A stretch of DNA of 64,000 bases from DVEG01 sp964405435 (lineage in GTDB: Bacteria > Cyanobacteriota > Cyanobacteriia > Cyanobacteriales > Oscillatoriaceae), in NCBI GenBank assembly GCA_964405435.1, contig CAYOOD010000017.1:36424-100423 (forward strand). The letters are read 5' to 3'. Made by a program: the position numbers and the translations under genes. This document shows positions 16,582-25,119 of the stretch, piece by piece. The notes under the pieces were generated by a model that saw only the letters and a program-made list of their open reading frames with translations, did not search any database and was not told the origin of the DNA. The stretch's first letter is position 1, and each line of letters opens with the position of its first letter.

Positions 16582-19572
16582 ATGTCTCGCCCCGCCGATC
16601 TCTCAGACGCCTTACCGGCGACCGCTAAAAATGGCCACAACCCCCCGCGACAAGAAGCGCGACAACCAGGGGGCAGCAATTGCATCCGCATTCGGGGCGC
16701 TAGGCAGCACAACCTGAAAAATATCGATTTGGAGCTGCCGCGCGATCGCTTGATTGTTTTTACCGGCGTCTCCGGTTCCGGCAAATCCTCCCTCGCCTTC
16801 GATACCATCTTCGCCGAGGGGCAGCGCCGCTACGTCGAATCTCTCAGTGCCTACGCCCGCCAATTCCTGGGGCAGCTCGACAAACCCGACGTAGACGCGA
16901 TCGAGGGGCTGAGCCCTGCGATTTCTATCGATCAGAAGTCCACTTCCCACAACCCGCGCTCGACTGTTGGCACGGTGACGGAAATTTACGACTACCTGCG
17001 GCTGCTATTCGGGCGCGCCGGAGAGCCGCACTGCCCCACCTGCGATCGCTGCATTGCCCCGCAAACCATCGACGAAATGTGCGATCGCGTCATGGAACTC
17101 CCCGATCGCGCCAAGTTCCAAATTTTGGCCCCCGTCGTCCGGGGCAAAAAGGGCACCCACAAAAAACTCCTCTCCAGCCTCGCTAGCGAAGGATTCGCCC
17201 GCGTCAGAGTCGATGGCGAGGTGATGGAACTCTCCGAAACCATCGAGCTTGACAAAAATCACACTCACACCATCGAAATTGTCGTCGATCGCCTGATCAA
17301 AAAGCCCGGTATCGAGGAGCGCCTCGCCGACTCCCTCACCACCTGCCTGCGCCATTCTGAGGGAATTGCCGTCATTCAGCTATTAAATGATACATCCGCC
17401 GAGACAGCCGGAGGTAAACGCCAAAGCCAGAGTAACGCAACTGCAGAACTCCCTCAAGAATTGGTATTTTCAGAAAACTTTGCCTGTCCCGAACACGGGG
17501 CAGTCATGGAAGAATTATCGCCGCGATTGTTCTCTTTCAACTCCCCTTACGGGGCGTGCCCGCACTGTCACGGATTGGGTTTCTTGCGCGCCTTTTCCCC
17601 GGATTTGGTCGTGCCCGATCCCGACGCGCCCGTGTACAGCGCGATCGCCCCTTGGGCAGAAAAAGATAACATCTACTACCTCACCCTCTTCAACAGCATC
17701 GGCAAAGCTTTTCACTTCGACATCACAACCCCGTGGAAAAAGCTAACCAAAAAGCAGCAGGAGATTTTGCTCTACGGTTCCGAAGAACAAGTCTGGATTG
17801 ACGCCGAATCCCGCTATCGGGAGGAACAAGGTTACTATCGCCGCTTCCCAGGCGTGCTGGCGCTCTTGCAGCGACAGTATGACGAAACTTCTTCGGAATT
17901 GCAAAAGCAGAAATTAGAGCAGTATATCGTCTATCGCCCGTGCGAAGTCTGTCAGGGGAAACGCTTGAAACCGGAAGCCCTAGCCGTTCGCTTGGGGCAA
18001 TATCGGATTGAAGAAATTACTTCAGTTTCGATTCGGGAAAGTCTGGAGCGGACGAATCATTTACAATTGAGCGATCGCCAAGCGAAAATCGCCGAACTCG
18101 TCCTCAAAGAAATCCGCGCCCGCCTGCAATTTCTCCTCGACGTAGGTTTGGATTACCTCACCCTCGATCGCGCGGCGATGACGCTTTCCGGCGGCGAAGC
18201 GCAGCGGATTCGCCTCGCAACGCAAATCGGTTCCGGTTTGACTGGCGTTCTCTACGTTTTGGACGAACCGAGTATCGGATTGCACCAGCGAGACAACACG
18301 CGCCTGCTCCGAACGCTATTCAAACTGCGCGACTTGGGAAATACTTTAATTGTGGTAGAACACGACGAGGAAACCATTCGCGCAGCCGATCATCTGGTTG
18401 ATATCGGACCTCGGGCGGGCGTACACGGCGGCGAAATTGTCGCCCAGGGAAATTTAGAAACTTTGCTGGCGGCGGAAGCATCGCTCACGGGCGCTTATTT
18501 GTCGGGGCGAGAAGCGATCGCCACGCCTGCAGAAAGAAGACAAGGCAACGGGCGATCGCTCCTTTTGAAAAACTGCCGCCGCAACAACCTCAAGAATCTA
18601 GATGTAGAAATTCCTCTCGGCAAACTCGTCTGCGTCACGGGCGTTTCCGGTTCGGGGAAATCTACCCTGATCGAAGAATTGCTCTACCCAGCCCTGCAAC
18701 ACCACCTCACCCGAAAGATTGCCTTTCCCGGCGAACTGGGTGCCCTCAAAGGAATCGACGCGATCGATAAGGCGATCGTCATCGATCAATCGCCGATCGG
18801 GCGCACTCCCCGTTCCAACCCCGCCACCTATACGGGAGTATTTGACATCATCCGCGATGTCTTTTCCCAAACCATAGAAGCCAAGGCAAGGGGTTACAAG
18901 CAAGGGCAATTTTCCTTCAACGTCAAAGGCGGACGCTGCGAGGCGTGTAGCGGGCAGGGGGTGAATGTCATCGAGATGAATTTCCTGCCGGATGTCTACG
19001 TTCAGTGCGAGATTTGCAAGGGCGCGCGATACAATCGAGAAACTTTGCAGGTGAAATATAAGGGAAAATCCATCGCCGACGTACTCAACATGACCGTCGA
19101 AGAAGCCCTCGAAATGTTTAAAAACATTCCCAGGGCAGCGAGTCGCTTGCAAACGTTGCTCGATGTGGGTTTGGGTTACATCCACCTCGGGCAGCCGGCA
19201 ACCACCCTATCCGGCGGCGAAGCGCAGCGGGTAAAATTGGCATCCGAGCTGTCGCGGCGCGCCACGGGGAAGACGCTTTATTTAATCGACGAACCCACAA
19301 CCGGGTTATCTTTTTACGACGTACACCAATTGTTGAACGTGCTGCAGCGATTGGTGGACAAGGGAAATTCGATTTTGGTCATCGAACACAATTTAGACGT
19401 GATTCGCTGCGCCGATTGGATTATCGATTTAGGGCCAGAAGGCGGCGACAAGGGGGGAGAAATTATCGCCGTGGGGACGCCAGAGGAGGTGGCAGAGTGC
19501 GATCGCTCTTATACCGGGCAATATTTGAAGCAGGTGTTGCAGCAGCACCCGCCAAGTTCGGATGAGGGTTGA
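16582..19572 (+). CDS. uvrA: Excinuclease ABC subunit A (UvrA)
   Basis: UvrA is the damage-recognition ATPase of nucleotide excision repair; as a dimer it loads UvrB on damaged DNA. Two ABC modules are visible. The first has Walker A GVSGSGKSS near residue 60, an LSGGEAQRI signature and DEPSIGLHQRD. The second has GVSGSGKST near 686, LSGGEAQRV and DEPTTGL. Zinc-binding CxxC pairs are present (CPTCDRC, CPHCHG, CEVCQG, and CEAC/CEICKG near 790-820). YVESLSAYARQFL is the conserved UvrB-contact region. At 996 aa it is slightly longer than many UvrA proteins, mainly through an N-terminal extension of about 30 residues and a linker near 275. The gene is monocistronic or shares its 3' end with a small membrane gene. 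Confidence 0.98.
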   Translation: MSRPADLSDALPATAKNGHNPPRQEARQPGGSNCIRIRGARQHNLKNIDLELPRDRLIVFTGVSGSGKSSLAFDTIFAEGQRRYVESLSAYARQFLGQLDKPDVDAIEGLSPAISIDQKSTSHNPRSTVGTVTEIYDYLRLLFGRAGEPHCPTCDRCIAPQTIDEMCDRVMELPDRAKFQILAPVVRGKKGTHKKLLSSLASEGFARVRVDGEVMELSETIELDKNHTHTIEIVVDRLIKKPGIEERLADSLTTCLRHSEGIAVIQLLNDTSAETAGGKRQSQSNATAELPQELVFSENFACPEHGAVMEELSPRLFSFNSPYGACPHCHGLGFLRAFSPDLVVPDPDAPVYSAIAPWAEKDNIYYLTLFNSIGKAFHFDITTPWKKLTKKQQEILLYGSEEQVWIDAESRYREEQGYYRRFPGVLALLQRQYDETSSELQKQKLEQYIVYRPCEVCQGKRLKPEALAVRLGQYRIEEITSVSIRESLERTNHLQLSDRQAKIAELVLKEIRARLQFLLDVGLDYLTLDRAAMTLSGGEAQRIRLATQIGSGLTGVLYVLDEPSIGLHQRDNTRLLRTLFKLRDLGNTLIVVEHDEETIRAADHLVDIGPRAGVHGGEIVAQGNLETLLAAEASLTGAYLSGREAIATPAERRQGNGRSLLLKNCRRNNLKNLDVEIPLGKLVCVTGVSGSGKSTLIEELLYPALQHHLTRKIAFPGELGALKGIDAIDKAIVIDQSPIGRTPRSNPATYTGVFDIIRDVFSQTIEAKARGYKQGQFSFNVKGGRCEACSGQGVNVIEMNFLPDVYVQCEICKGARYNRETLQVKYKGKSIADVLNMTVEEALEMFKNIPRAASRLQTLLDVGLGYIHLGQPATTLSGGEAQRVKLASELSRRATGKTLYLIDEPTTGLSFYDVHQLLNVLQRLVDKGNSILVIEHNLDVIRCADWIIDLGPEGGDKGGEIIAVGTPEEVAECDRSYTGQYLKQVLQQHPPSSDEG

Positions 19573-19634
19573 AAGATTTATCCGGGCTGATGTATCCTGT
19601 GTATAAATTCGCGATCGCCTGTGAGGGAACGTGT

Positions 19635-20009
19635 ATGAATGACGAACCACGCGCTGGAACCGACGCTGTTACCATTAAGATTCCCTCAAAAAGTGCCCAT
19701 CAGTTGATGAGCAAACTCATTGCTATCTTGATTATCGGCGGAGCGATCGGCTATCTGCTGGGATGGCAAGCAGAGCAACAGATTAAGACGGGGCAAGAAC
19801 TGACGCCTTCTCAACATATCGAGAACTATCAAAAAACAAAAGACCGACTTCTCAGGACTCCTCCTCCGATTTTTATGAATGTGATGGGCTTTGTCATGTT
19901 TGCCATCTTATTTGGGATGTACGAGTTGCTCAGTTTTGCGATCGGGCTGATGTTGGGCAAAATCATCAAGCCCGAAGAACCTGTAAACGAAGATAGTTCT
20001 CAATGGTGA
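19635..20009 (+). CDS. Small two-helix membrane protein (hypothetical)
   Basis: 124 aa from the ATG at 19635, which has GAGGGA eight bases upstream. A TTG further up would overlap the uvrA stop and has no ribosome site. There are two hydrophobic helices, about 25-45 (LIAILIIGGAIGYLLGW) and about 80-110 (a long FMNVMGFVMFAILFGMYELL stretch). A short hydrophilic loop lies between them and the tail is acidic (KPEEPVNEDS). I recognise no family. It starts 62 bases after uvrA and could be co-transcribed, but nothing else links it to repair. Confidence 0.65.
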   Translation: MNDEPRAGTDAVTIKIPSKSAHQLMSKLIAILIIGGAIGYLLGWQAEQQIKTGQELTPSQHIENYQKTKDRLLRTPPPIFMNVMGFVMFAILFGMYELLSFAIGLMLGKIIKPEEPVNEDSSQW

Positions 20010-20071
20010 ACTGCGAAGTTAAGTTGGGCAGCATCATTCAACCGCAAATCGTATAGATTGAGGAGGCATCT

Positions 20072-20959
20072 ATGTCCGTACTAGAAGGGTCTTGGACGCA
20101 CGAATACATCACCGCCAATGGGCTGAATTTCCACTACGTTACTCAGGGAAAAGGCCCTTTGATGCTGATGTTGCACGGGTTCCCGGAATTTTGGTACTCT
20201 TGGCGACACCAAATCCCAGAATTTGCCAAAGATTATAAAGTCGTCGCCCTCGACTTGCGAGGTTACAACCTCAGCGACAAACCTAAAGATCAGTCGGCTT
20301 ATGTGATGTCGGAGTTTGTCAAAGATATCGAGGGAGTAATTAGGGGATTGGGCTATTCTAGCTGCGTGCTGGTGGCGCACGACTGGGGAGGTGCGATCGC
20401 CTGGTATTTCGCTGATGCGCATTCCGAAATGGTGGATAAACTCATCGTGATGAACATCCCCCACCCGGCAAAATTTGTAGAAGCACTCCGCAGCAATCCC
20501 CAACAACTGCTGAGGAGTTGGTATGTCTTTTTTTTCCAAATGCCGGGACTGCCAGAACTCTACGCGCAGTGGGATGACTATCAGTTCATCGAAAGGGCTT
20601 TTAAGGGGATGGCGATCGACAAAACTGCTTTTACCGACGAGGATATCGAAGCTTACAAAGATGCTATTTCCAAACGGGGAGCCCTGACTGCCGCGATAAA
20701 TTATTACCGCAACTTATTTCAGGCATTTTCAAACCCGCAGCAGTGGGGGGTACTGGAAATCCCCACTTTGATGATTTGGGGAGAAAATGATGCAGCCCTT
20801 GGTACAGAATTAACCTACGGCACGGAAACTTACGTCAAAGATTTTCAAATCCGCTACATCCCCAATTGCAGCCATTGGGTGCAGCAGGAAAAACCGCAAT
20901 TGGTGAATCAGTACATGCGAGAGTTTTTGAGCGCCGATGCGTCAGAGGGGGGAGAGTAA
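20072..20959 (+). CDS. Alpha/beta hydrolase, epoxide-hydrolase-like
   Basis: 295 aa, the full length of a one-domain alpha/beta hydrolase. HGFPEFWYSWRHQI near residue 32 is the oxyanion-hole signature of the epoxide hydrolase branch. The nucleophile is D104 in VAHDWGG, the acid is in IWGENDAALG near 235, and the catalytic His is in NCSHWVQQEKP near 270. Such enzymes open epoxides or, with the same Asp nucleophile, dehalogenate or hydrolyse other substrates; the exact substrate cannot be read. There is no signal peptide, so it is cytosolic. The start ATG has a strong GAGGAGG ribosome site. Its neighbours are unrelated. Confidence 0.9.
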   Translation: MSVLEGSWTHEYITANGLNFHYVTQGKGPLMLMLHGFPEFWYSWRHQIPEFAKDYKVVALDLRGYNLSDKPKDQSAYVMSEFVKDIEGVIRGLGYSSCVLVAHDWGGAIAWYFADAHSEMVDKLIVMNIPHPAKFVEALRSNPQQLLRSWYVFFFQMPGLPELYAQWDDYQFIERAFKGMAIDKTAFTDEDIEAYKDAISKRGALTAAINYYRNLFQAFSNPQQWGVLEIPTLMIWGENDAALGTELTYGTETYVKDFQIRYIPNCSHWVQQEKPQLVNQYMREFLSADASEGGE

Positions 20960-20998
20960 GGAAGGAAGGCGATCGCATTTCAGACAGACAGCCCCTAG

Positions 20999-21145
20999 AG
21001 GTTGGGTTTTGCGAATGCTTAACCCACTTCTGCGAGAGCGCGGCAAGCGATCGCTACAAACGGCAGGCACGCTTAGGTTGGGTTTCGTACACGTTAAGCC
21101 CATCCTACTTCTACAGGAGCGCTGAAGCGCTCAATACAAACGACA
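20999..21145. repeat. Imperfect tandem repeat, two units of about 70 bases
   Basis: Unit 1 (about 20999-21066) and unit 2 (about 21074-21145) both begin AGGTTGGGTTT, continue with a TTAA-CCCA block and CTTCT, and end with AAGCG-TC-TACAAACG-CAG. The terminal module, GAAGCGnTCnnTACAAACGA, appears again at about 22497-22527. This belongs to a repeat type frequent in filamentous cyanobacterial spacers. It is non-coding. The rest of 20960-21537 shows no gene. Confidence 0.55.
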
Positions 21146-21170
21146 GAAAACTTGTCCCCCTAAACCCTCA

Positions 21171-21239
21171 GTCCCCTAATCCCCTAATCCCGGCAACTCT
21201 CCCACCAACCCTCCAGAATAATCTGGACAGAACACTAGG
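21171..21239 (-). repeat. Dispersed repeat, copy B (inverted relative to 12570-12643)
   Basis: Reverse-complement match to the repeat at 12570-12643, including AATCCCCTAATCCCGGCAAC. The sequence differs at scattered single bases. It is non-coding and lies between the hydrolase and RTX genes. Confidence 0.65.
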
Positions 21240-21537
21240 GCTAGAGGGCGGTGACGGGGGAGGATGCCATATAGCTGAGCCAGTGGCGGAGAATTCGCGA
21301 TCGCCGCCGCAATTATAAAAAAAAGGTTATAAATTTTGCAGACGTATTTAAGCAAGTGCTTATATAGAAATATACCGATGAGGCTGATTGCAGAGAGCCT
21401 TAATTGGTATTTCGTCACCCGATCGGTCAGGTGGAGCCCCGGGCTTGCTTGCGATCGCGCCTTGGTCAAGAAATGCGATCGACAGCCAATGCTTGAGGCA
21501 TTTATAGGTAAGTCACTGAAAACTGAGGTAATAAATC

Positions 21538-22314
21538 ATGTCAGATTTGGTTGGAAATGATAGCAACAATCGCCTGGAAGGTACTGACTTTGCTGATTTT
21601 ATTTTAGCCTACAAAGGCGATGACTACATCCTTGCCAATGGCGGGAATGACTATGTAGAGGCAGCCGAAGGCGATGATGATATTTACGGCGGGGGCGACA
21701 ACGACACGATATTCACCTTTGACGGAGACGACTATGTGGATGCAGGCTCCGGCGATGATATCGTTTTTGGCAATCAAGGCAATGATGTTATTGATGGATA
21801 CGCTGGCAATGACATCCTCGCCGCCGGTAAAGGAGACGATCGGGTTGGTGGTTATGACGGAAATGACTACCTGAATGGCAACATAGGTAACGACTATGTT
21901 AATGGAGGGAACGGCGACGATACCGTGCATGGCGGTCAAAATGACGACAATCTTTATGGAGAGTCAGGCGCTGACAGGTTATCTGGCGATCTGGGCAATG
22001 ACTACATGAGCGGAGGAGATGGTGAAGATACCCTCATCGCTGGTTTAGGTCAAGATACCATGAATGGCGGCGGTGGAAATGACATATTTGTCTTTGCATC
22101 TGGGGATGGGTTTGACTTCATTGAAAACTTCAACATCGGTAACGATCTAATTGGGTTGACCGGGGGTTTGTCCTTTGCTGATTTGAGCATCACTAACAGT
22201 CCCTCAGATTTGAGTGATACAGTGATTCAAGTTATCAGTACAGGTGAATTTTTGCTAACTTTAGATAGTGTTAGCTTTTCATCTCTCACTGCTGCTAATT
22301 TTATTGCGATCTAG
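21538..22314 (+). CDS. RTX-type calcium-binding repeat protein
   Basis: 258 aa. From about residue 5 to 185 the sequence is GGxGxDxhx nonapeptide repeats (NGGNDYVEA, GGDNDTIFT, GNIGNDYVN and similar). These form a Ca2+-loaded parallel beta-roll typical of hemolysin-type secreted proteins. The last 70 residues (GFDFIENFNIGNDLIGLTGG and the LTAANFIAI end) are the usual cyanobacterial C-terminal segment. There is no N-terminal signal peptide, which fits type I secretion through a C-terminal signal, but no secretion genes are nearby. The start is ATG with GAGG upstream. A strong terminator follows, so it is a single-gene unit. No enzymatic domain is present. Confidence 0.9.
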   Translation: MSDLVGNDSNNRLEGTDFADFILAYKGDDYILANGGNDYVEAAEGDDDIYGGGDNDTIFTFDGDDYVDAGSGDDIVFGNQGNDVIDGYAGNDILAAGKGDDRVGGYDGNDYLNGNIGNDYVNGGNGDDTVHGGQNDDNLYGESGADRLSGDLGNDYMSGGDGEDTLIAGLGQDTMNGGGGNDIFVFASGDGFDFIENFNIGNDLIGLTGGLSFADLSITNSPSDLSDTVIQVISTGEFLLTLDSVSFSSLTAANFIAI

Positions 22315-22354
22315 TATCTAGTCAGGAATTCTCGCTCAAACACTGAAAGGGAGG

Positions 22355-22387
22355 GGCTCGGACAGTTCTTGTCCGAGCCTTTTTTTA
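22355..22387 (+). terminator. Rho-independent terminator after RTX gene
   Basis: GGCTCGGAC and GTCCGAGCC form a perfect 9-base stem with a 7-base loop, followed directly by a run of T. It lies 40 bases after the stop of the RTX gene. A textbook intrinsic terminator. Confidence 0.9.
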
Positions 22388-22603
22388 AGGTAGTAAATCA
22401 GCTCTCTTTGATTGGTAAAAAACAAATTTTAGAGGCAGATACTCCAAAATTTGGCACTCTACCCTAGAGCTAGCCCGGGAACGAGTCTGCAGGAGGGCTG
22501 AAGCGATCGCTACAAACGAGAGCGCTTCAGCGATCGCCATCTTGTTCTATACTCAGCTAAAAGGAGACAACTGGCTCCGAGAATCAAAGTGGAGGTGAGA
22601 ATC

Positions 22604-22873
22604 ATGCCAAACCTGAGTCTGACCGATGCCCAAGTGATTGAATTAGTCAAGCAACTGCCGCTCAATCGCAAGCGAGCCCTACTGCAAGAACTGGCAAAAG
22701 AGCAAGAGCGATCGCGCCCGCGCCGCCCGAAATACTCTGAGGAGGAATTGCGGCGATTGTGTAGCGATCGCGGACACAATTGGGATGCTTTATCGCCAGA
22801 CGATCGCGAGGCATTTATCGATTACTTAGCGCTTGGGGAAAAGCAGCGCTCCCACGACCGGCGAAATAAATAA
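22604..22873 (+). CDS. Small antitoxin-like protein, orphan
   Basis: 89 aa from the ATG at 22604, chosen because a near-perfect Shine-Dalgarno (GGAGGTGAG, 22591-22599) sits five bases before it; a GTG further up lies inside that site. The sequence LTDAQVIELVKQLPLNRKRA followed by LLQELAKEQ and a basic tail resembles small cyanobacterial antitoxin-like proteins that usually precede a PIN or other toxin gene. No partner follows: the next gene is on the other strand, after a palindrome. It could be a solitary remnant or a regulator. The coding call is good, the functional call weak. Confidence 0.65.
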   Translation: MPNLSLTDAQVIELVKQLPLNRKRALLQELAKEQERSRPRRPKYSEEELRRLCSDRGHNWDALSPDDREAFIDYLALGEKQRSHDRRNK

Positions 22874-22912
22874 TTTCTAGAATTTTGTCAAGTTCTAACC
22901 GCTCTGCATTTA

Positions 22913-22943
22913 GAAACCCGGTTTCTTCAAGAAACCGGGTTTC
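22913..22943. repeat. Perfect 31-base palindrome of the AGAAACCCGG family
   Basis: GAAACCCGGTTTCTT and its exact reverse complement flank one C. It lies between the convergent antitoxin-like and serine-hydrolase genes, where it could end transcription from both sides. Relatives are at 27761-27793 and 49616-49648, with a degraded one at 8153-8189. Confidence 0.8.
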
Positions 22944-22952
22944 CGGGCCGTC

Positions 22953-24440
22953 TCAAATCAGTTCCTCAGTGACGACTCGGCGAATAATTTCCGTCACTTC
23001 TGCTGCCACCCTGGCATCGATTTGAATCGCCTCCTGATTGGCATCCTCTAACGCCTTCGCTCCCCGCAAAGCGATCGCGATCGTTCTCAATTTTGCCGGC
23101 TTTCCTTGCGCCTTCGGGCGCGTGTCAACAAACTGTAAAAAAGCCACATAAGCGAGCTCAGTCCGATTTCTGGTACTGCTCCGCCCAAATCCCAGTTTGG
23201 AGAGAATCACCGGCGATTCAACTGTATTCTGCAATGCTAACTTTTCGATCGCCACGTCTATATAGCGAGCGCTATCTTTCCCCATCGCTCTGACAACGCT
23301 TTCCAGACTGTTCCACTGGGCTCCTGGCAGCCGCGCCGCTTGTTGCAGGTAATAATGCCATCCCAGCATCGAAATTGTCCGCGTCAGATCGTAAGCAGAC
23401 ATGAGGTTATTTCCTCTCGCCGTTTCAGGAGCCGCACTCAACACAACCCGCTGCAATTTTTGGTCAAAGAGTTCTGGATAAGAGATAAAAGCCCCCTCTC
23501 CGTAAGTTCCCCGAAACTGCAAGCTCTTATTACCCGTAATATTTCTCAGCCAGGTTTCCAAACCTGCATAAGTCTCAAATCGCTTGAACATCGCCGCCAG
23601 AGAATTTGAAGTCCCTATTTTTTGCTTGTAGGTGACGACATCTGTCACTAAATCGTTAAATCGATAGCTGGTTCCGGTACTTTTGTCTTTGACGACTGCG
23701 TTGTCGATGTCACAAGTAGGATACTGGGTATTCACTCGGCAGATTGCATTCAGAACGGGTAGGATTTTTGTGGTACTCCACATTTGAACGTTACTCAAGG
23801 CGTTTCTGCCCAGCCAGTGCGCTCTGAGTTCTCCTCCGACAAAACTGCCAATACAAATGCAGGCTTCTTTGATGTCTGCGTGGAGAAAGCTAAGCCCTTT
23901 GTCGTCTATTTTAGGAAGCTCTCCTATCTTGGGATAAGGGGTGAAGGTTACAGGCTGCGTGGCATTATAAGGCGTTGCTTTTTCTCCAAAAGATACGACT
24001 TGTTGACCGTCGGGTTTTTCCTTCAGCCGCAATGGACTGATTTCGGTTTCTCCTTTATAGGGCGAGTGGTCAATTCCCCGGTCTAGAAAGGCGAGTTTAT
24101 CGGCGTTAAACCCGGCCTCTGCTTTTAAAAAATCCATAAATACCTGGTCGCGGTACTTGCCCGCTTCTAAGCCAAAAGCTTCAGATTGAGACTTCAGGAG
24201 TGCCTCGGCAAAAGCGCGATTAAATTGGCCGGTTTTCATGTTGTCCAGCTTCGCCGAATTGCAGAATTGAACGATCGCTCCTTCCGTGCGCGGGCCATAC
24301 AGGCCATCTATCCAGCCGCCCCCCGGGTACAAGTTTAGGGCATTCAGCCGCCGCTGCACTTGCTCGACTAATTCCCTATCTTTCTTAAAAGTTGCCAAGT
24401 CGATAACTAAATTTTTTTCGACGATCTCTTCAAGCTTCAT
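22953..24440 (-). CDS. Peptidoglycan-binding protein with serine beta-lactamase-like domain
   Basis: 495 aa. Residues about 20-95 form a PG_binding_1-like domain (LVEQVQRRLNALNLYPGG, then GLYGPRTEGAI). The C-terminal half resembles penicillin-recognising serine hydrolases. S222-T-T-K225 in WSTTKILP is an SxxK motif, and GTSNSLAAMF further on could supply the SxN element; I do not see a sure KTG box. Such proteins act on, or bind, cell-wall peptides, but activity is unproven here. There is no signal peptide at the predicted start, which is odd for a wall enzyme. The start ATG has AGAGGA upstream. It stands alone, convergent with the antitoxin-like gene. Confidence 0.75.
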   Translation of the reverse strand: MKLEEIVEKNLVIDLATFKKDRELVEQVQRRLNALNLYPGGGWIDGLYGPRTEGAIVQFCNSAKLDNMKTGQFNRAFAEALLKSQSEAFGLEAGKYRDQVFMDFLKAEAGFNADKLAFLDRGIDHSPYKGETEISPLRLKEKPDGQQVVSFGEKATPYNATQPVTFTPYPKIGELPKIDDKGLSFLHADIKEACICIGSFVGGELRAHWLGRNALSNVQMWSTTKILPVLNAICRVNTQYPTCDIDNAVVKDKSTGTSYRFNDLVTDVVTYKQKIGTSNSLAAMFKRFETYAGLETWLRNITGNKSLQFRGTYGEGAFISYPELFDQKLQRVVLSAAPETARGNNLMSAYDLTRTISMLGWHYYLQQAARLPGAQWNSLESVVRAMGKDSARYIDVAIEKLALQNTVESPVILSKLGFGRSSTRNRTELAYVAFLQFVDTRPKAQGKPAKLRTIAIALRGAKALEDANQEAIQIDARVAAEVTEIIRRVVTEELI

Positions 24441-25119
24441 CTGTTCGTCCTCTTGTACTATCTGGCATTTTAAAATTTATTCACACTTTTTGGGCAACTT
24501 TCCCGGACTTCACAATTTTTTACTGTTTTAATTTTAAACGATGCTTTGGCCCAGCATTTTCCGCGTCGTTGCAGGGTTTCTGATTTGGGATGCTCACGAG
24601 TCGCGTAAAGCGCGGTTATTAAGGGTAGCGAAGCGATCGCAAGCTTTTGCCGCCGCCGGGATCGCGCCCTCGGTTGCAGGCGGCGCGATCGTCTGGAATT
24701 GCTGCCAGAATAAGAACCCTCTAGAAACACTCGCCTCTCTGGCTCTAAGGCTCCTCCTTTTTGCGGGTAGGCGAGTTCTCGTCCGGAATAGCAGAGAATT
24801 TTTCGCGGGGACATTCCCGGAACGCGGCGAGAAATCGGCAAAGTTAGGACGCCGGAGTTGGGAAGTCTAGGTTCAGAAAGCGCGATCGCCAAAAAAAAGC
24901 CGTCAGCGGTCGGCTTCCCGGTTCGTGAGGGCCAATGGTAGGGCGTTCGGGCTCCACGCCGACTCTCTAAAGGCTGCTGCTTTGCGGCGATCGCTGGCGA
25001 GTGCTTGTCCTTTTTTCTTTCAACCCGAGCAGAAAGCGCTCGGTGGGAACGCGCTTGTGAGGTGCAACAGAGTCAGTGCTCGTATACTGGAGAATATCTC
25101 ATAGAAGAGTTGCCGGCGC
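24441..25119. other. Intergenic region between divergent genes
   Basis: About 680 bases without a convincing gene; the open frames on both strands have no ribosome sites and are unlike proteins. It contains a minus-strand terminator-like structure (24891-24963), a CCGAGC/GCTCGG hairpin at 25025-25043 and a TATACT box at 25083-25088, 32 bases before the histidine kinase ATG, without a well-spaced -35. Confidence 0.4.
24891..24963 (-). promoter_or_regulatory. Terminator-like hairpin with competing upstream stem (minus strand)
   Basis: Read on the minus strand, AGCCG (24915-24911) and CGGCT (24902-24898) form a 5-base stem ending in eight U. GUCGGC (24963-24958) can instead pair with GCCGAC (24914-24909), using the same bases as the terminator arm. 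This is the layout of an attenuator or of a small RNA with its terminator. The nearest minus-strand gene begins 450 bases further on. No known riboswitch or RNA family was recognised. Confidence 0.35.

Noticed and set aside
24470..24892. Open frame on the minus strand (140 codons), and a second on the plus strand at 24541-24870
   Set aside because: Neither has a ribosome site, both are rich in Arg/Ser without any protein pattern, and they overlap each other on opposite strands.
24915..24965. tRNA-like text (GGTTCG, GGTAGGGC) near 24920-24945
   Set aside because: No cloverleaf: the anticodon and acceptor stems do not pair.
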